Positions 53,882 to 62,794 of a DNA stretch of 64,000 bases are shown one piece after another. Under the pieces are notes generated by a model. It did not search any database. It saw nothing but the letters and a program-made list of their open reading frames with translations, and had not been told where the DNA came from. Position 1 is the first letter of the stretch. Every line of letters begins with the position of its first letter. The position numbers and the translations under genes are program-made. The stretch is from NCBI GenBank assembly GCA_947593615.1, contig CANQDR010000003.1, positions 26,690 through 90,689 on the forward strand, read 5' to 3'. The stretch comes from an uncultured Clostridia bacterium. Its GTDB lineage: Bacteria > Bacillota > Clostridia > Oscillospirales > Acutalibacteraceae.

Positions 53882-54327
53882 TAGCACTTGGTTGTGACCA
53901 CGGCGGATATAATTTAATCTGCGCAGTAAAAAAATATCTCGATAAAAAAGGAATTGAGTATAAAGATTTTGGTACTTTCAGCACAGACAGCGTTGACTAT
54001 CCGATATATGCTTACAAAGTTGCCAATGCAGTTGCAAATGGAGAGTGCGAAACAGGTATTCTTTGCTGCGGAACGGGAATAGGCATCTCAATTGCTGCAA
54101 ACAAGGTAAAAGGTATTCGCGCTGCTGTAGTAAACAATGAATTTGGTGCTGAAATGACGCGCAGACATAATCATGCAAATATTCTTTGTATGGGCGGAAG
54201 AGTGACTACGGAAGAAGATGCCGTAAAATATACGGATATTTTTCTTAATACTCCCGAAGAAGGCGGCAGACACGACAACAGACTTGCAATGATTTCAAAA
54301 ATTGAAAACGGTACATTTAATACATAA
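53878..54327 (+). CDS. rpiB: Ribose-5-phosphate isomerase B
   Basis: A 149-residue RpiB/LacAB-fold isomerase interconverting ribose 5-phosphate and ribulose 5-phosphate. Visible are IALGCDHGGYNL, the catalytic Cys segment GILCCGTGIGISIAANKVKG and ARRHN-type phosphate contacts in TRRHNHANILCMGGR. It is fourth in the fhs-tsaE-tsaB-rpiB run and is followed by a terminator. Confidence 0.95.
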   Translation: MIALGCDHGGYNLICAVKKYLDKKGIEYKDFGTFSTDSVDYPIYAYKVANAVANGECETGILCCGTGIGISIAANKVKGIRAAVVNNEFGAEMTRRHNHANILCMGGRVTTEEDAVKYTDIFLNTPEEGGRHDNRLAMISKIENGTFNT

Positions 54328-54339
54328 TAAATTAATTTT

Positions 54340-54363
54340 GGAGTGTCGGTTTTACGACGCTCC
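54340..54363 (+). terminator. Terminator after rpiB
   Basis: GGAGTGTCG pairs with CGACGCTCC (one G-T pair) and is followed by TTTCTTTTG. Confidence 0.75.
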
Positions 54364-54480
54364 TTTCTTTTGTGTTGAACTGCTGTATGATATTAATATT
54401 ATAAAAAGTCTATTAATTAAGCATATTTGTTGAATAATTACATATTTGTAATTATTTTTATTTAATATTACATAATACAA

Positions 54481-54549
54481 CTTTCAACATAACTAACATT
54501 TTTCCACATAAGAAATAAGCGCTTTCCACATAATTCACATCTTTCCACA
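54481..54549 (+). promoter_or_regulatory. Iteron-like cluster of TTTCCACA boxes
   Basis: TTTCCACA occurs at 54501-54508, 54523-54530 and 54542-54549, with looser relatives TTTCAACAT at 54482 and AATTCACAT at 54532. Spacing is about 20 bp, roughly two helix turns, all in one orientation. The boxes resemble DnaA boxes (TTWTNCACA) with changes. They sit in a 452-bp AT-rich gap that otherwise shows only a terminator and a promoter. Confidence 0.5.
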
Positions 54550-54689
54550 GAAGAATAATAAATTATTTAAAATATATAAATCAATGTAAGATAATCAATT
54601 AATATTTCACCAAAATAACAAATTATTAGCTGTTTGTAACTTATTATACCAATAAATTTCATTTTTTTAAATTAATTTACAAAAAAGAC

Positions 54690-54718
54690 TTGTTTTTTTT
54701 CTTTCAAAGTATTATAAT
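54690..54718 (+). promoter_or_regulatory. Promoter of the XRE regulator
   Basis: TTGTTT at 54690-54695 and TATAAT at 54713-54718 are separated by 17 bp, about 60 bp before the ATG. Confidence 0.6.
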
Positions 54719-54779
54719 GTGTTTACAATGTTTTTAAAGAATTTTAAAAAAGAATTATAAATGATTTGGAGAGAGTAAA

Positions 54780-55037
54780 ATGAGACTTCGCAAGCAAGAA
54801 CTTGGAGATAGAAATTTGGTAGGCAACCGCGTAGAGCTTGTCAGAAAACAAAAGGGTATGAAGCAAAAGGAATTACTTGCACAGCTTCAGGTCAACGGAG
54901 TTGATATGAATGCTTCAGGGCTTTCAAAGCTTGAGGGTCAAATCAGATTTGTTACGGATATTGAGCTTGTTGCTTTAGCCGATATTCTTGAAGTATCAGT
55001 TGATTATCTTCTTGGAAGAGATGTAAAAAATAAATAA
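54780..55037 (+). CDS. XRE-family transcriptional regulator
   Basis: An 85-residue single-domain helix-turn-helix protein of the Cro/C1 type. The HTH lies at about 15-75: LVGNRVELVRKQKGMKQKEL, then LSKLEGQIRFVTDIEL and LADILEVSVDYLLGRDV, the usual helix 5 ending. There is no sensor domain. It stands alone after an iteron-like region and before a terminator, so it could regulate itself; the wider targets are unknown. GGAGAGAG precedes the ATG. Confidence 0.85.
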   Translation: MRLRKQELGDRNLVGNRVELVRKQKGMKQKELLAQLQVNGVDMNASGLSKLEGQIRFVTDIELVALADILEVSVDYLLGRDVKNK

Positions 55038-55096
55038 TTTTATTTTAAGCAAATTTTTATTTAATAAATGTATTTTACATAAATTACATAAACAAT

Positions 55097-55139
55097 AAAA
55101 CCACTGCAACGGCTTATAAAAAAGCTGCGCGGTGGTTTT
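55097..55139. terminator. Bidirectional terminator
   Basis: AAAACCAC...GTGGTTTT with inner pairing (GCAACGGCTT region) and a T-tract lies between the XRE gene (plus) and the MocR gene (minus). Confidence 0.75.
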
Positions 55140-55168
55140 TATTTTGTTTTGTGATATTAAAAAAATTT

Positions 55169-56533
55169 TTATTTATTGAGTATTTTACTTATTAATTTAA
55201 TACCGTCCTCAATTTTATTTTCGGAGATGCCTGAAAAACTAAGAGCGAACACGTTATTTTCGCGTCTGTAGGGCATAATACTTATTGAATTATTCAGTAA
55301 TTCTTTTTCTGTTTCTGCTCTGTCAGGTGAATCCGATAATTTGAGCGAAACGTACATTGAAGTTTCATTAAACACAATTTTTGCATTGTCTTTAAAATAT
55401 TTATTTATGCTGTCAAGAATAATTCTGCTCTTTTCAAAATAAATTCTTCTTGCTTTTCGCAGATGTATATCAATTTTGCCGTTTTCAATATATTTTGCAA
55501 GGGCAAGCTGTTCTGTTTTTGACGCTGTCTGGTTTGTTATACTCTTAATATCATTATACAAGTTAAGATATTTGTCCGGAAGCACCATATAGCTTATTCT
55601 AACTGAGGGCAGCAAAACTTTTGAAAAAGAGCCAAGGTAAATCGTATTTTCCGTATCGTAGTTTTGAACACAGGGCATAGGATGAGTTCTGTATCTCAGC
55701 TCTCCGTTGTAATCATCCTCTATTATAAGAGCGTTGTTTTTTCTTGCCCAATCAATAATTTCAAGCCGCCTTGTAACCGGCATATTTGCACCGCTTTTGT
55801 TTGTAAAGTTCGGATTAATGAGTATTATATCAGGCTTAATTTTTTCAAGTGATTTAACTGTTACGCCGTAATCATCAACTTCAAAATAATTAACCTCATA
55901 TGCAAAACTTTTAAAAACAAACTCTGATTGTATATAACTAAAGTCAGCCATAGCAACTTTTTTGTTGTTTCCCAGAATAGAACACAATAGATATAACAAT
56001 GGCTGAGTTCCTGCTCCCACTATAATATTATTTGACGTTGTATTGACGCTGCGTGTTCCAAGGCTGTATTTTTGAAGAGCGTTTCTCAGAGCTTCTTCGC
56101 CCTGCTCGTCACCGTATGAAGTCAGCAGGTAACTTTCATTCAATACTTCTTTAACACATTTTTTCCACTCATTTAGATTAAATATTTTTTCATCAATACT
56201 TTTTCCGCTGAAATCATATTTAAAATAGACTTTTTTTTGCAGGTGTTTTATTTTATCCTTATCATATGATTTCGGTTTTATTTCAAATTCAGCCTCAACA
56301 TAATAACCGCTTTGAGGCTTGTTTTTAATATATCCTTCGGCACAAAGCTGTTCATAAGCGGCTGTAATTGTAGTTTTTGATACTTTCAAATCACAGCTTA
56401 GTCGCCTGATTGACGGAAGCTTCGTACCTTTTTTTAAAGTTCCGTTTTCAATTGAGTTTCTTACCGATATATATATTTGTCTGTAGAGCGGAATCTTTTT
56501 GCTTTTATCTGTAATAATGAAATCATAAAGCAT
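55169..56533 (-). CDS. MocR-type GntR/aminotransferase regulator
   Basis: A 454-residue fusion of a GntR winged helix-turn-helix (about 1-75: IPLYRQIYISVRNSIENGTL, LPSIRRLSCDLKVSKTTI, YEQLCAEGYIKN) and a class I aminotransferase domain. PLP-binding features are LINPNFTNKSGANMP, IIEDDYNGELRYR and the Lys in YLGSFSKVLLPSVRISY. MocR proteins such as PdxR and GabR sense PLP or an amino compound and control a neighbouring gene. The divergent neighbour here is murD, not a vitamin B6 gene, so the target is unclear. Confidence 0.9.
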   Translation of the reverse strand: MLYDFIITDKSKKIPLYRQIYISVRNSIENGTLKKGTKLPSIRRLSCDLKVSKTTITAAYEQLCAEGYIKNKPQSGYYVEAEFEIKPKSYDKDKIKHLQKKVYFKYDFSGKSIDEKIFNLNEWKKCVKEVLNESYLLTSYGDEQGEEALRNALQKYSLGTRSVNTTSNNIIVGAGTQPLLYLLCSILGNNKKVAMADFSYIQSEFVFKSFAYEVNYFEVDDYGVTVKSLEKIKPDIILINPNFTNKSGANMPVTRRLEIIDWARKNNALIIEDDYNGELRYRTHPMPCVQNYDTENTIYLGSFSKVLLPSVRISYMVLPDKYLNLYNDIKSITNQTASKTEQLALAKYIENGKIDIHLRKARRIYFEKSRIILDSINKYFKDNAKIVFNETSMYVSLKLSDSPDRAETEKELLNNSISIMPYRRENNVFALSFSGISENKIEDGIKLISKILNK

Positions 56534-56676
56534 TATATCACCTTTTATATTGTAACATTCCGTAATTATTATTGCAATAATATCCGTTAGCAGTTGAAAT
56601 TTTTTGTTTTAGTCGGTATAATTAATGAGAATGATTTATAATTAAATAGAGAAAATAAAGGTAAAGGGGCAAATTA

Positions 56677-58068
56677 ATGAGTACGACAGTTGATAAATTT
56701 TTTAATGATATAAAAGGAAAAACAGTTTCTTTTATAGGAATAGGAACAAGCAATCTTCCTCTAATAAAACTTTTCAAAGAAAAGGGAGCAGAGGTTATAG
56801 CCTGCGACAAAAAGGAGTTTGATTCGTTAGGTGAAAACGGAGTAAAAGCTAAGGAATACGGTGCAGAGCTTGTTTTGGGAGAAAACTATCTTTCTGATAT
56901 AAAAGCAGACATTGTTTTCAGAAGTCCCGGAACTCCGTTTTATAAAGACGAGCTTGTTGACCTTAGAAACAGCGGCGTTGTTCTTACATCTGAAATGGAA
57001 GTCTTTTTTGATTTGTGCCCGTGCAAAACTATCGCCGTAACAGGCTCTGACGGAAAAACAACTACAACTACAATTATATCTGAATTTCTCAAAGCAAGCG
57101 GAAAAAAAGTTTATCTCGGCGGCAACATAGGGAAGCCGTTGCTTCCAGAAATTGAATCTGTTTCAAGTGAGGATTATGCAGTTGTTGAGCTCTCAAGCTT
57201 TCAGCTTATTTCAATGAGAATAAGCCCCGATATAGCAGTAGTAACAAATCTTGCGCCAAACCATCTTGATATACATAAGGATATGCAAGAATATATTGAC
57301 GCAAAAAGAAATATTGTTCTGCACCAAAATGCTTTTTCAAAGGCTGTTTTAAATCTTGATAATGAAATTACAGACAGCTTTTCTGAAAACGTAAGAGGAC
57401 AGCTTGCAAAATTCAGTGTAAAGCAGAAAATATATAACGGTGCTTTTCTTGACGGAACTACTGTATGCTACAGCGATTACGGAAAAGTTACAAAAATAAT
57501 GGATATAAGCGATATAAAAATTCCGGGTATGCATAATGTAGAAAATTATCTTGCCGCTATATCAGCCGTATGGGGAATAGTTGATATTGATACAATAATT
57601 AAAGTAGCTAAAACTTTTGGCGGAGTTGAGCACAGGGCAGAATTTGTAAGAGAATATAAGGGAGTAAAGTATTATAATGATTCCATTGCTTCAAGCCCTA
57701 CAAGAACCGCACTCGGTACTTTGTCACTCTATGATGAAAAAATAATCATTATAGCAGGAGGATATGATAAGCATATCCCTTATGAACCGCTCGGTCCTGT
57801 GATTAACGATAAGGTAAAGATTTTAATATTGCTGGGTGATACTGCTCCTAAAATCGAAGCCGCTGTCAAATCTGCCGATAATTATTCTGAAAAAAATATT
57901 AAAATTATAAATGTAAATAATATAGAAGAGGCTGTAAACGCAGCTGTAAATTGTGCTGAAACAGGTGATATAGTTTCTTTGTCGCCTGCAAGTGCAAGCT
58001 TTGGACTGTACAAAAATTTTGAAGAAAGAGGTAATCATTTTAAGTCGATTGTTAATGGCTTAAAATAA
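56677..58068 (+). CDS. murD: UDP-N-acetylmuramoylalanine--D-glutamate ligase
   Basis: A 463-residue cytosolic Mur ligase adding D-Glu to UDP-MurNAc-Ala. It has an N-terminal Rossmann-like domain (KTVSFIGIGTSNLPLIKLF), the ATP loop AVTGSDGKTTTTTIISEFL, VVTNLAPNHLDIHKD, and the C-terminal domain start VEHRAEFVREYKGVKYYNDS with ASSPTRT. Length is normal. It lies outside a dcw cluster, next to two M42 peptidases. Confidence 0.95.
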   Translation: MSTTVDKFFNDIKGKTVSFIGIGTSNLPLIKLFKEKGAEVIACDKKEFDSLGENGVKAKEYGAELVLGENYLSDIKADIVFRSPGTPFYKDELVDLRNSGVVLTSEMEVFFDLCPCKTIAVTGSDGKTTTTTIISEFLKASGKKVYLGGNIGKPLLPEIESVSSEDYAVVELSSFQLISMRISPDIAVVTNLAPNHLDIHKDMQEYIDAKRNIVLHQNAFSKAVLNLDNEITDSFSENVRGQLAKFSVKQKIYNGAFLDGTTVCYSDYGKVTKIMDISDIKIPGMHNVENYLAAISAVWGIVDIDTIIKVAKTFGGVEHRAEFVREYKGVKYYNDSIASSPTRTALGTLSLYDEKIIIIAGGYDKHIPYEPLGPVINDKVKILILLGDTAPKIEAAVKSADNYSEKNIKIINVNNIEEAVNAAVNCAETGDIVSLSPASASFGLYKNFEERGNHFKSIVNGLK

Positions 58069-58076
58069 GACAGCTG

Positions 58077-59108
58077 ATGGATATTAAAACGATTATTTTA
58101 GACCTTTGCCGAGCTTCAGGAGTTTCAGGAAGTGAAGAGCCTGCCGTAAAGACAGCAAAAAAGTATCTTGAAAGATATTCTGATGTAAAAACTGATTCTA
58201 ACGGTAACTTGTTTGCTTTTCTCGGTAATATGAGTGCTGAAAAAACTATTTTGCTTGACGCTCATATTGACAGAATAGGCTTGATTGTTACAGATATTAA
58301 TGAAAACGGTTTCGTCAAGGTGGATAAATGCGGCGGAATAGATATAAGAGTTCTTCAAAATTGCGAGATTATATCTCAGAATTACCCTGAGATAACAGGC
58401 GTTGTATGCTGTATGCCGCCTCATCTTTCAGACGGCAAGGAGGACAAAGCTAATCCGATTGATAAAACGTGGATAGATTTTGGTATGCCGTATGATGAGG
58501 TTGTAAAGCATATAAAAATCGGTGATTTGTTAACTTTCAAGTCAAATCCGACTGAAATGATCAATAACAGAATTTCTTCCTGCGCGCTTGATAACAGATG
58601 CGGAGTAGCTTCTCTTATAAGATGTGCAGAGATACTAAGTGAAAATAATATCAGTGATTATAAGGTCGTTATTCTTCTGAGCGTACAGGAAGAGACTTTT
58701 GGAACAGGAGCAAAGACAGGCGCATTTTCTGTTGACGCAGACGAAGCAATAGCAGTTGATGTCAGCTTTGCATCACAGCCTGATATTTCGGGGCAATATT
58801 CTAATATAGAATTAAATAAAGGTCCGATGATTTGTATTTCACCTATTCTCAACAGAAAAATGTCTGATAAACTTATTGAAACAGCAACTAAAAATAATAT
58901 TCCGTATCAGACGGAGCCCGTTTCAGGTGCTACGGGTACAAATGCAGACAGCATTTCAGTATCGAAAAGCGGAGTTAAAACTGCGGTTATCTCAATTCCC
59001 CAAAGGTATATGCATACACCGAATGAAGTTATTTCAATTGAGGATGTTGAAACCACTTCAAAATTAATTTGTGAATATATTATTTGCGGAGGTGCTTTTG
59101 ATGATTGA
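58077..59108 (+). CDS. M42 family aminopeptidase (first copy)
   Basis: A 343-residue dinuclear metallo-aminopeptidase of the M42 (FrvX/glutamyl aminopeptidase/TET) family. Metal and catalytic segments are LLDAHIDRIGLIV, SSCALDNRCGVA, LSVQEETFGTGAKTG with the catalytic Glu pair, EAIAVDVSFA and the last His in RYMHTPNEVIS. It begins eight bases after murD and overlaps the next, related gene. It is one of a tandem pair, and the peptide specificity cannot be read from the sequence. Confidence 0.9.
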   Translation: MDIKTIILDLCRASGVSGSEEPAVKTAKKYLERYSDVKTDSNGNLFAFLGNMSAEKTILLDAHIDRIGLIVTDINENGFVKVDKCGGIDIRVLQNCEIISQNYPEITGVVCCMPPHLSDGKEDKANPIDKTWIDFGMPYDEVVKHIKIGDLLTFKSNPTEMINNRISSCALDNRCGVASLIRCAEILSENNISDYKVVILLSVQEETFGTGAKTGAFSVDADEAIAVDVSFASQPDISGQYSNIELNKGPMICISPILNRKMSDKLIETATKNNIPYQTEPVSGATGTNADSISVSKSGVKTAVISIPQRYMHTPNEVISIEDVETTSKLICEYIICGGAFDD

Positions 59109-60135
59109 TTACAAGCTGTTTGAAAAGCTCTGTAAATGCAATGGTATTTCAGGTGATGAAAGAGCTGTCCGCAATTTGATTATAGAAGAAATTAATGACT
59201 ATGCCGATGAAATCAGGGTAGATAATCTCGGCAATCTTATTGTTAAAAAAAGAGGAAAGAACAGAGCAGCAAATAAACTTATGCTTTCGGCTCATATGGA
59301 CGAAGTTGGATTAATGGTGACTGATATAACCTCAGACGGTTACATTAAGTTTGATGAAGTCGGAGGACTTGACAGAAGGATTCTGCCGGGAAAACAGGTT
59401 TCAATCGGAAAAAGAAATATAAGCGGTATTATAGGAATAAAGCCTACTCATCTTTCCAAAGGAGAAGAAAGGGACCTGATTCCTGCAATAGGTGAAATGT
59501 ATATAGACATAGGTGCTGACAGTAAAGACGAGGCTGTGAAGTTTGTTTCGTACGGTGAAAGCATAAATTTCATTTCGGATTTTAAAATTACTGATTATAC
59601 AATTATGTCAAAGGCGATTGACGACCGTTTCGGATGTTTGGTGCTGATAAATCTTATTAAAAGCGACTTGAATTACGATATGGATTTTGTATTTGCGGTT
59701 CAGGAAGAAGTTGGATTAAGAGGAGCAAAGGTTGCCGCATATTCTGTTGACCCTGATTTTGCGCTTGTTATTGAAACAACAACAGCGGCTGATATACCCG
59801 AAGTGGATTCAAGCAGGCAGGTTTGCAATCTCGGTGAAGGTGCTGTAATCTCAGTTATGGACAGGCGTACAATTTATGACAGGCAACTGGTGAGCTGTGC
59901 TTTTGAATGTGCAGAAAGAATCGGAGTGAAAGCTCAGTACAAGCGTGCTGTTGCAGGCGGCAACGATTCTGGGGCAATTCATCAAAGCAGAAGCGGAGTA
60001 AGAACCCTTGCAATATCGTTGCCGTGCAGGTATCTTCATGCTCCTATGTGTATTGCGAATAAAGATGACTGTGAAAGCGTTTTAAAACTTACAAGGGAAC
60101 TTGCAGATATAATTTCTGGCGGCGATAAATTTTAA
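59101..60135 (+). CDS. M42 family aminopeptidase (second copy)
   Basis: A 344-residue M42 aminopeptidase, a diverged neighbour of the preceding gene. It has the full set: LSAHMDEVGLMVTDI, KAIDDRFGCLVL, AVQEEVGLRGAKVAAY, FALVIETTTAAD and CRYLHAPMC. The ATG at 59101 overlaps the previous stop and is served by GGAGGTGC inside that gene; an in-frame ATG at 59071 is less likely. GNDSGAIHQSRSGV near residue 290 is conserved. The two proteins may form mixed TET-like assemblies, which is inference. Confidence 0.9.
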   Translation: MIDYKLFEKLCKCNGISGDERAVRNLIIEEINDYADEIRVDNLGNLIVKKRGKNRAANKLMLSAHMDEVGLMVTDITSDGYIKFDEVGGLDRRILPGKQVSIGKRNISGIIGIKPTHLSKGEERDLIPAIGEMYIDIGADSKDEAVKFVSYGESINFISDFKITDYTIMSKAIDDRFGCLVLINLIKSDLNYDMDFVFAVQEEVGLRGAKVAAYSVDPDFALVIETTTAADIPEVDSSRQVCNLGEGAVISVMDRRTIYDRQLVSCAFECAERIGVKAQYKRAVAGGNDSGAIHQSRSGVRTLAISLPCRYLHAPMCIANKDDCESVLKLTRELADIISGGDKF

Positions 60136-60147
60136 GGAGACAGATTA

Positions 60148-60927
60148 ATGATAGTTTCAGCAAATGAATCTAAAGATTTTATAAGCTCCATCACGAATAT
60201 TTCAGGCAATGACCCGTTTGCGTGCAGAATTATTTCATTATATAACAGCTATAAACCTGAGCTTGCATTTGTTGATTATTGGATGATTATTGATGAAAAC
60301 AGCGGAAAATCCAGAGGAGCAATTGCCCGCAGCGGAACAAATTTTATTTTATTTATTACTGACAGTGGTGATATAGAGGAAGTATCATCATTTATGCGCG
60401 TTGCAGGTGCGTCAAGTGCAATTTGCAGCGGGGAATATAAGCTTAATGTTTTTAAAAGTAAGTGTATAACGGGTCCGGTTCTGATAAAAGATAAACCGTT
60501 TGAGCTTTTGGATAACAGTTTAAATATAATTGTACCCGAAATTAAATCGGCATATGAGCTTATTGTAAAGTGTGCTGATGATAATTTTATACCTCCTGCT
60601 TTTGAGGATTTTTATGTTGATGTAAATCACAAAATACGCCACAATGCGATGAGAATGTATGGAATTACAGAAAGCAACAGTCTTGCTGCCGTTGCAATGA
60701 CTGTGGCTGAAAGCAGAAACGGCGCTGTTCTCGGAGCTGTTGCGTGTGACCCTGAATACAGAAAGCGGGGTTACGGTTCAAGCATTGTAAAATACATATC
60801 AAATGTATTGATTTCTGAAAATAAGACCGTTTTCCTGCACAGAGCAAAAAACGCAAATATTTCTTTCTACAACAATCTTGGATTTACCGAGTCCGGAACG
60901 TGGTGTGAATATTATTTTGAAAGGTGA
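60148..60927 (+). CDS. GNAT family acetyltransferase
   Basis: A 259-residue protein with an uncharacterised N-terminal half and a C-terminal GNAT fold (about 150-259). The acetyl-CoA loop is GAVACDPEYRKRGYGSSIV. NISFYNNLGFTESGTW is the usual late GNAT segment. The acetylated substrate is unknown. AAGGAG precedes the ATG. It lies 12 bp after the second M42 gene and runs into the next gene, so it is part of the murD-to-PLP-enzyme run. Confidence 0.85.
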   Translation: MIVSANESKDFISSITNISGNDPFACRIISLYNSYKPELAFVDYWMIIDENSGKSRGAIARSGTNFILFITDSGDIEEVSSFMRVAGASSAICSGEYKLNVFKSKCITGPVLIKDKPFELLDNSLNIIVPEIKSAYELIVKCADDNFIPPAFEDFYVDVNHKIRHNAMRMYGITESNSLAAVAMTVAESRNGAVLGAVACDPEYRKRGYGSSIVKYISNVLISENKTVFLHRAKNANISFYNNLGFTESGTWCEYYFER

Positions 60928-60932
60928 GTTTT

Positions 60933-62198
60933 TTGGAATTTTTTGATATCGATGAAAAAATCATTAAAGCGTCTGAAAAGGCAATGGAGCTTTGCAGAGA
61001 AAAAATCTTGGAAATTGAAGATATTCAGGAATATAATCAGCGTAAAATGATTAAAGCGTTTCAGTATGCAGGAGTACGAGAAAGTCATTTGTTCGGCTCT
61101 ACAGGTTACGGATATGATGATGCAGGCAGAGATGCCCTTGACAAAGTTTATGCTTACGTGTTTGACGCTGAGGACGCGCTTGTAAGACATAATTTTGTAA
61201 GCGGAACTCACGCGCTGACCGTTGCTCTTTTCGGTATGTTAAGACCCGGCGACACCGTATTATCGGTAACAGGTATGCCTTATGACACTATACGCTCTGC
61301 TATAGGCATAGAGGGCAATTATCCGGGCTCATTAAAGGACTTTAACATTAATTTTGAAATGGTTGAGCTCAATTCTGACGGCACACTTGATTGTGATGCA
61401 ATTAAGAGCAGAATTTCAGTGCAAAAGCCTAAAATGGTTTACATACAGCGCTCAAGAGGCTACAGTTTAAGACCCTCAATAACATGGCGCGAGATTAAAA
61501 AAATCTGTGATATTTCAAAAAAAGAGTCGCCGAATTCAATTATTATGCTTGATAATTGTTACGGCGAATTCATTGATAAAATCGAGCCTTTGTCTGTCGG
61601 CGTTGATATTATGGCTGGCTCACTTATTAAAAATCCCGGAGGAGGAATTGCTCCGACAGGTGGATATATTGCAGGAAAGAAAAATCTTGTTGAAATGTGT
61701 TCTTACCGCCTGACAACACCCGGTACAGGAAAAGAAATAGGAGCAACATTAAATGCAAACAGAGAGCTGTTTATGGGAGCTTATCATGCTCCGCACGTTG
61801 CAGGAGAAGCACTCAAGACAGCGGTATTTGCATCAGCGCTTTTTGAGCTTTTAGGTTATGAAACAACGCCGAGATATAATGAGAGCAGAGGAGATATTAT
61901 CCAGCTTATTATGCTCGGCAATGAACAAAAGCTTATAAGCTTTTGTTCAGGCATACAGAGCGGTTCAGCTGTTGACAGTTTTGTCAAACCCATGCCTTCG
62001 GATATGCCAGGATATGAAAGTCAGGTAATTATGGCGGCAGGTGCGTTTACGCTCGGTTCTTCAATTGAACTGTCTGCCGATGCTCCGCTGAGAGAGCCAT
62101 ACGCTGTGTGGATGCAGGGAGGACTTAACTTTCACAGCGGTAAGCTCGGCATTATGCTTGCTGCCGATAAGATTTTAAAAGACGAAGTAAATATATAG
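60933..62198 (+). CDS. Methionine gamma-lyase-like PLP protein (Alr family)
   Basis: A PLP fold-type I protein of about 421 residues in the family first named aluminium-resistance protein (Met_gamma_lyase). Visible are RESHLFGSTGYGYDDAGRDA, HNFVSGTHALTVALFGMLRP, YIQRSRGYSLRPS, MLDNCYGEF and the PLP Lys in AGSLIKNPGGGIAPTGGYIA. The family is common in Firmicutes and its reaction is poorly defined. The frame is open from a GTG at 60924 that overlaps the AAGGTGAG ribosome-binding site, so the TTG at 60933 is preferred. A terminator follows. Confidence 0.88.
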   Translation: MEFFDIDEKIIKASEKAMELCREKILEIEDIQEYNQRKMIKAFQYAGVRESHLFGSTGYGYDDAGRDALDKVYAYVFDAEDALVRHNFVSGTHALTVALFGMLRPGDTVLSVTGMPYDTIRSAIGIEGNYPGSLKDFNINFEMVELNSDGTLDCDAIKSRISVQKPKMVYIQRSRGYSLRPSITWREIKKICDISKKESPNSIIMLDNCYGEFIDKIEPLSVGVDIMAGSLIKNPGGGIAPTGGYIAGKKNLVEMCSYRLTTPGTGKEIGATLNANRELFMGAYHAPHVAGEALKTAVFASALFELLGYETTPRYNESRGDIIQLIMLGNEQKLISFCSGIQSGSAVDSFVKPMPSDMPGYESQVIMAAGAFTLGSSIELSADAPLREPYAVWMQGGLNFHSGKLGIMLAADKILKDEVNI

Positions 62199-62232
62199 TT
62201 TAAATAAAAATGATTAAAATTTATAAAATAAT

Positions 62233-62277
62233 AAACCCGCCGTAAATGCTTAAATAAAAGCAAAATACTGCGGGTTT
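62233..62277. terminator. Terminator between convergent genes
   Basis: AAACCCGC pairs with GCGGGTTT, with an inner TGCTT/AAGCA stem, followed by CGTTTTTTT on the plus strand. Confidence 0.75.
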
Positions 62278-62323
62278 CGTTTTTTTACGTAATGCTTTAG
62301 ATAATGATTTAAAAAATTAAAAA

Positions 62324-62794
62324 TTATCTTAGTTTCTTAAAAAAGTCTTTTAAAAGATTTGAACATTTTTCCTCCATAATTCCGCCTGCGTACTGAGGTT
62401 TAAAATTATACGGCATTTCAAACAGATTTGTTATTGTTCCGCAGGAGCCGTTTTTAAAATCATAAGCGCCAAAATATACTTTCGGAATATGGGCATTAAT
62501 AATTGCTCCCGCGCACATTGGACAGGGCTCAAGAGTTACATATATTTCGCAATTCCACAATCTCCAGCCGCCGAGCCTTTTACAAGCATTGTTTATTGCG
62601 TCGATTTCTGCGTGAAGCAGTGCATTTTTGCTTTTTTCTCGTCTGTTTCTGCCTTTTGCAATTATTTCGCCGTCTTTTACTATTACAGCTCCTACAGGAA
62701 CTTCGTCATCATCAAAGGCCTCTGCCGCCATATCAAGAGCCGACTGCATAAACAGCATTTTTTCTTTGTCGTATTCAATCTTATCAGTAATCAT
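62324..62794 (-). CDS. tadA: tRNA-specific adenosine deaminase TadA
   Basis: A 156-residue zinc deaminase converting adenosine-34 of tRNA-Arg(ACG) to inosine. The motif HAEIDAINNACKRLGGW supplies His and the proton-shuttling Glu. TLEPCPMCAGAIINAHIPKV supplies the two zinc Cys. AFDDDEVPVGAVIVKDGEII is the conserved start. Its ATG overlaps the stop of the upstream CPBP gene as ATGA, so the two are coupled. Confidence 0.94.
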   Translation of the reverse strand: MITDKIEYDKEKMLFMQSALDMAAEAFDDDEVPVGAVIVKDGEIIAKGRNRREKSKNALLHAEIDAINNACKRLGGWRLWNCEIYVTLEPCPMCAGAIINAHIPKVYFGAYDFKNGSCGTITNLFEMPYNFKPQYAGGIMEEKCSNLLKDFFKKLR

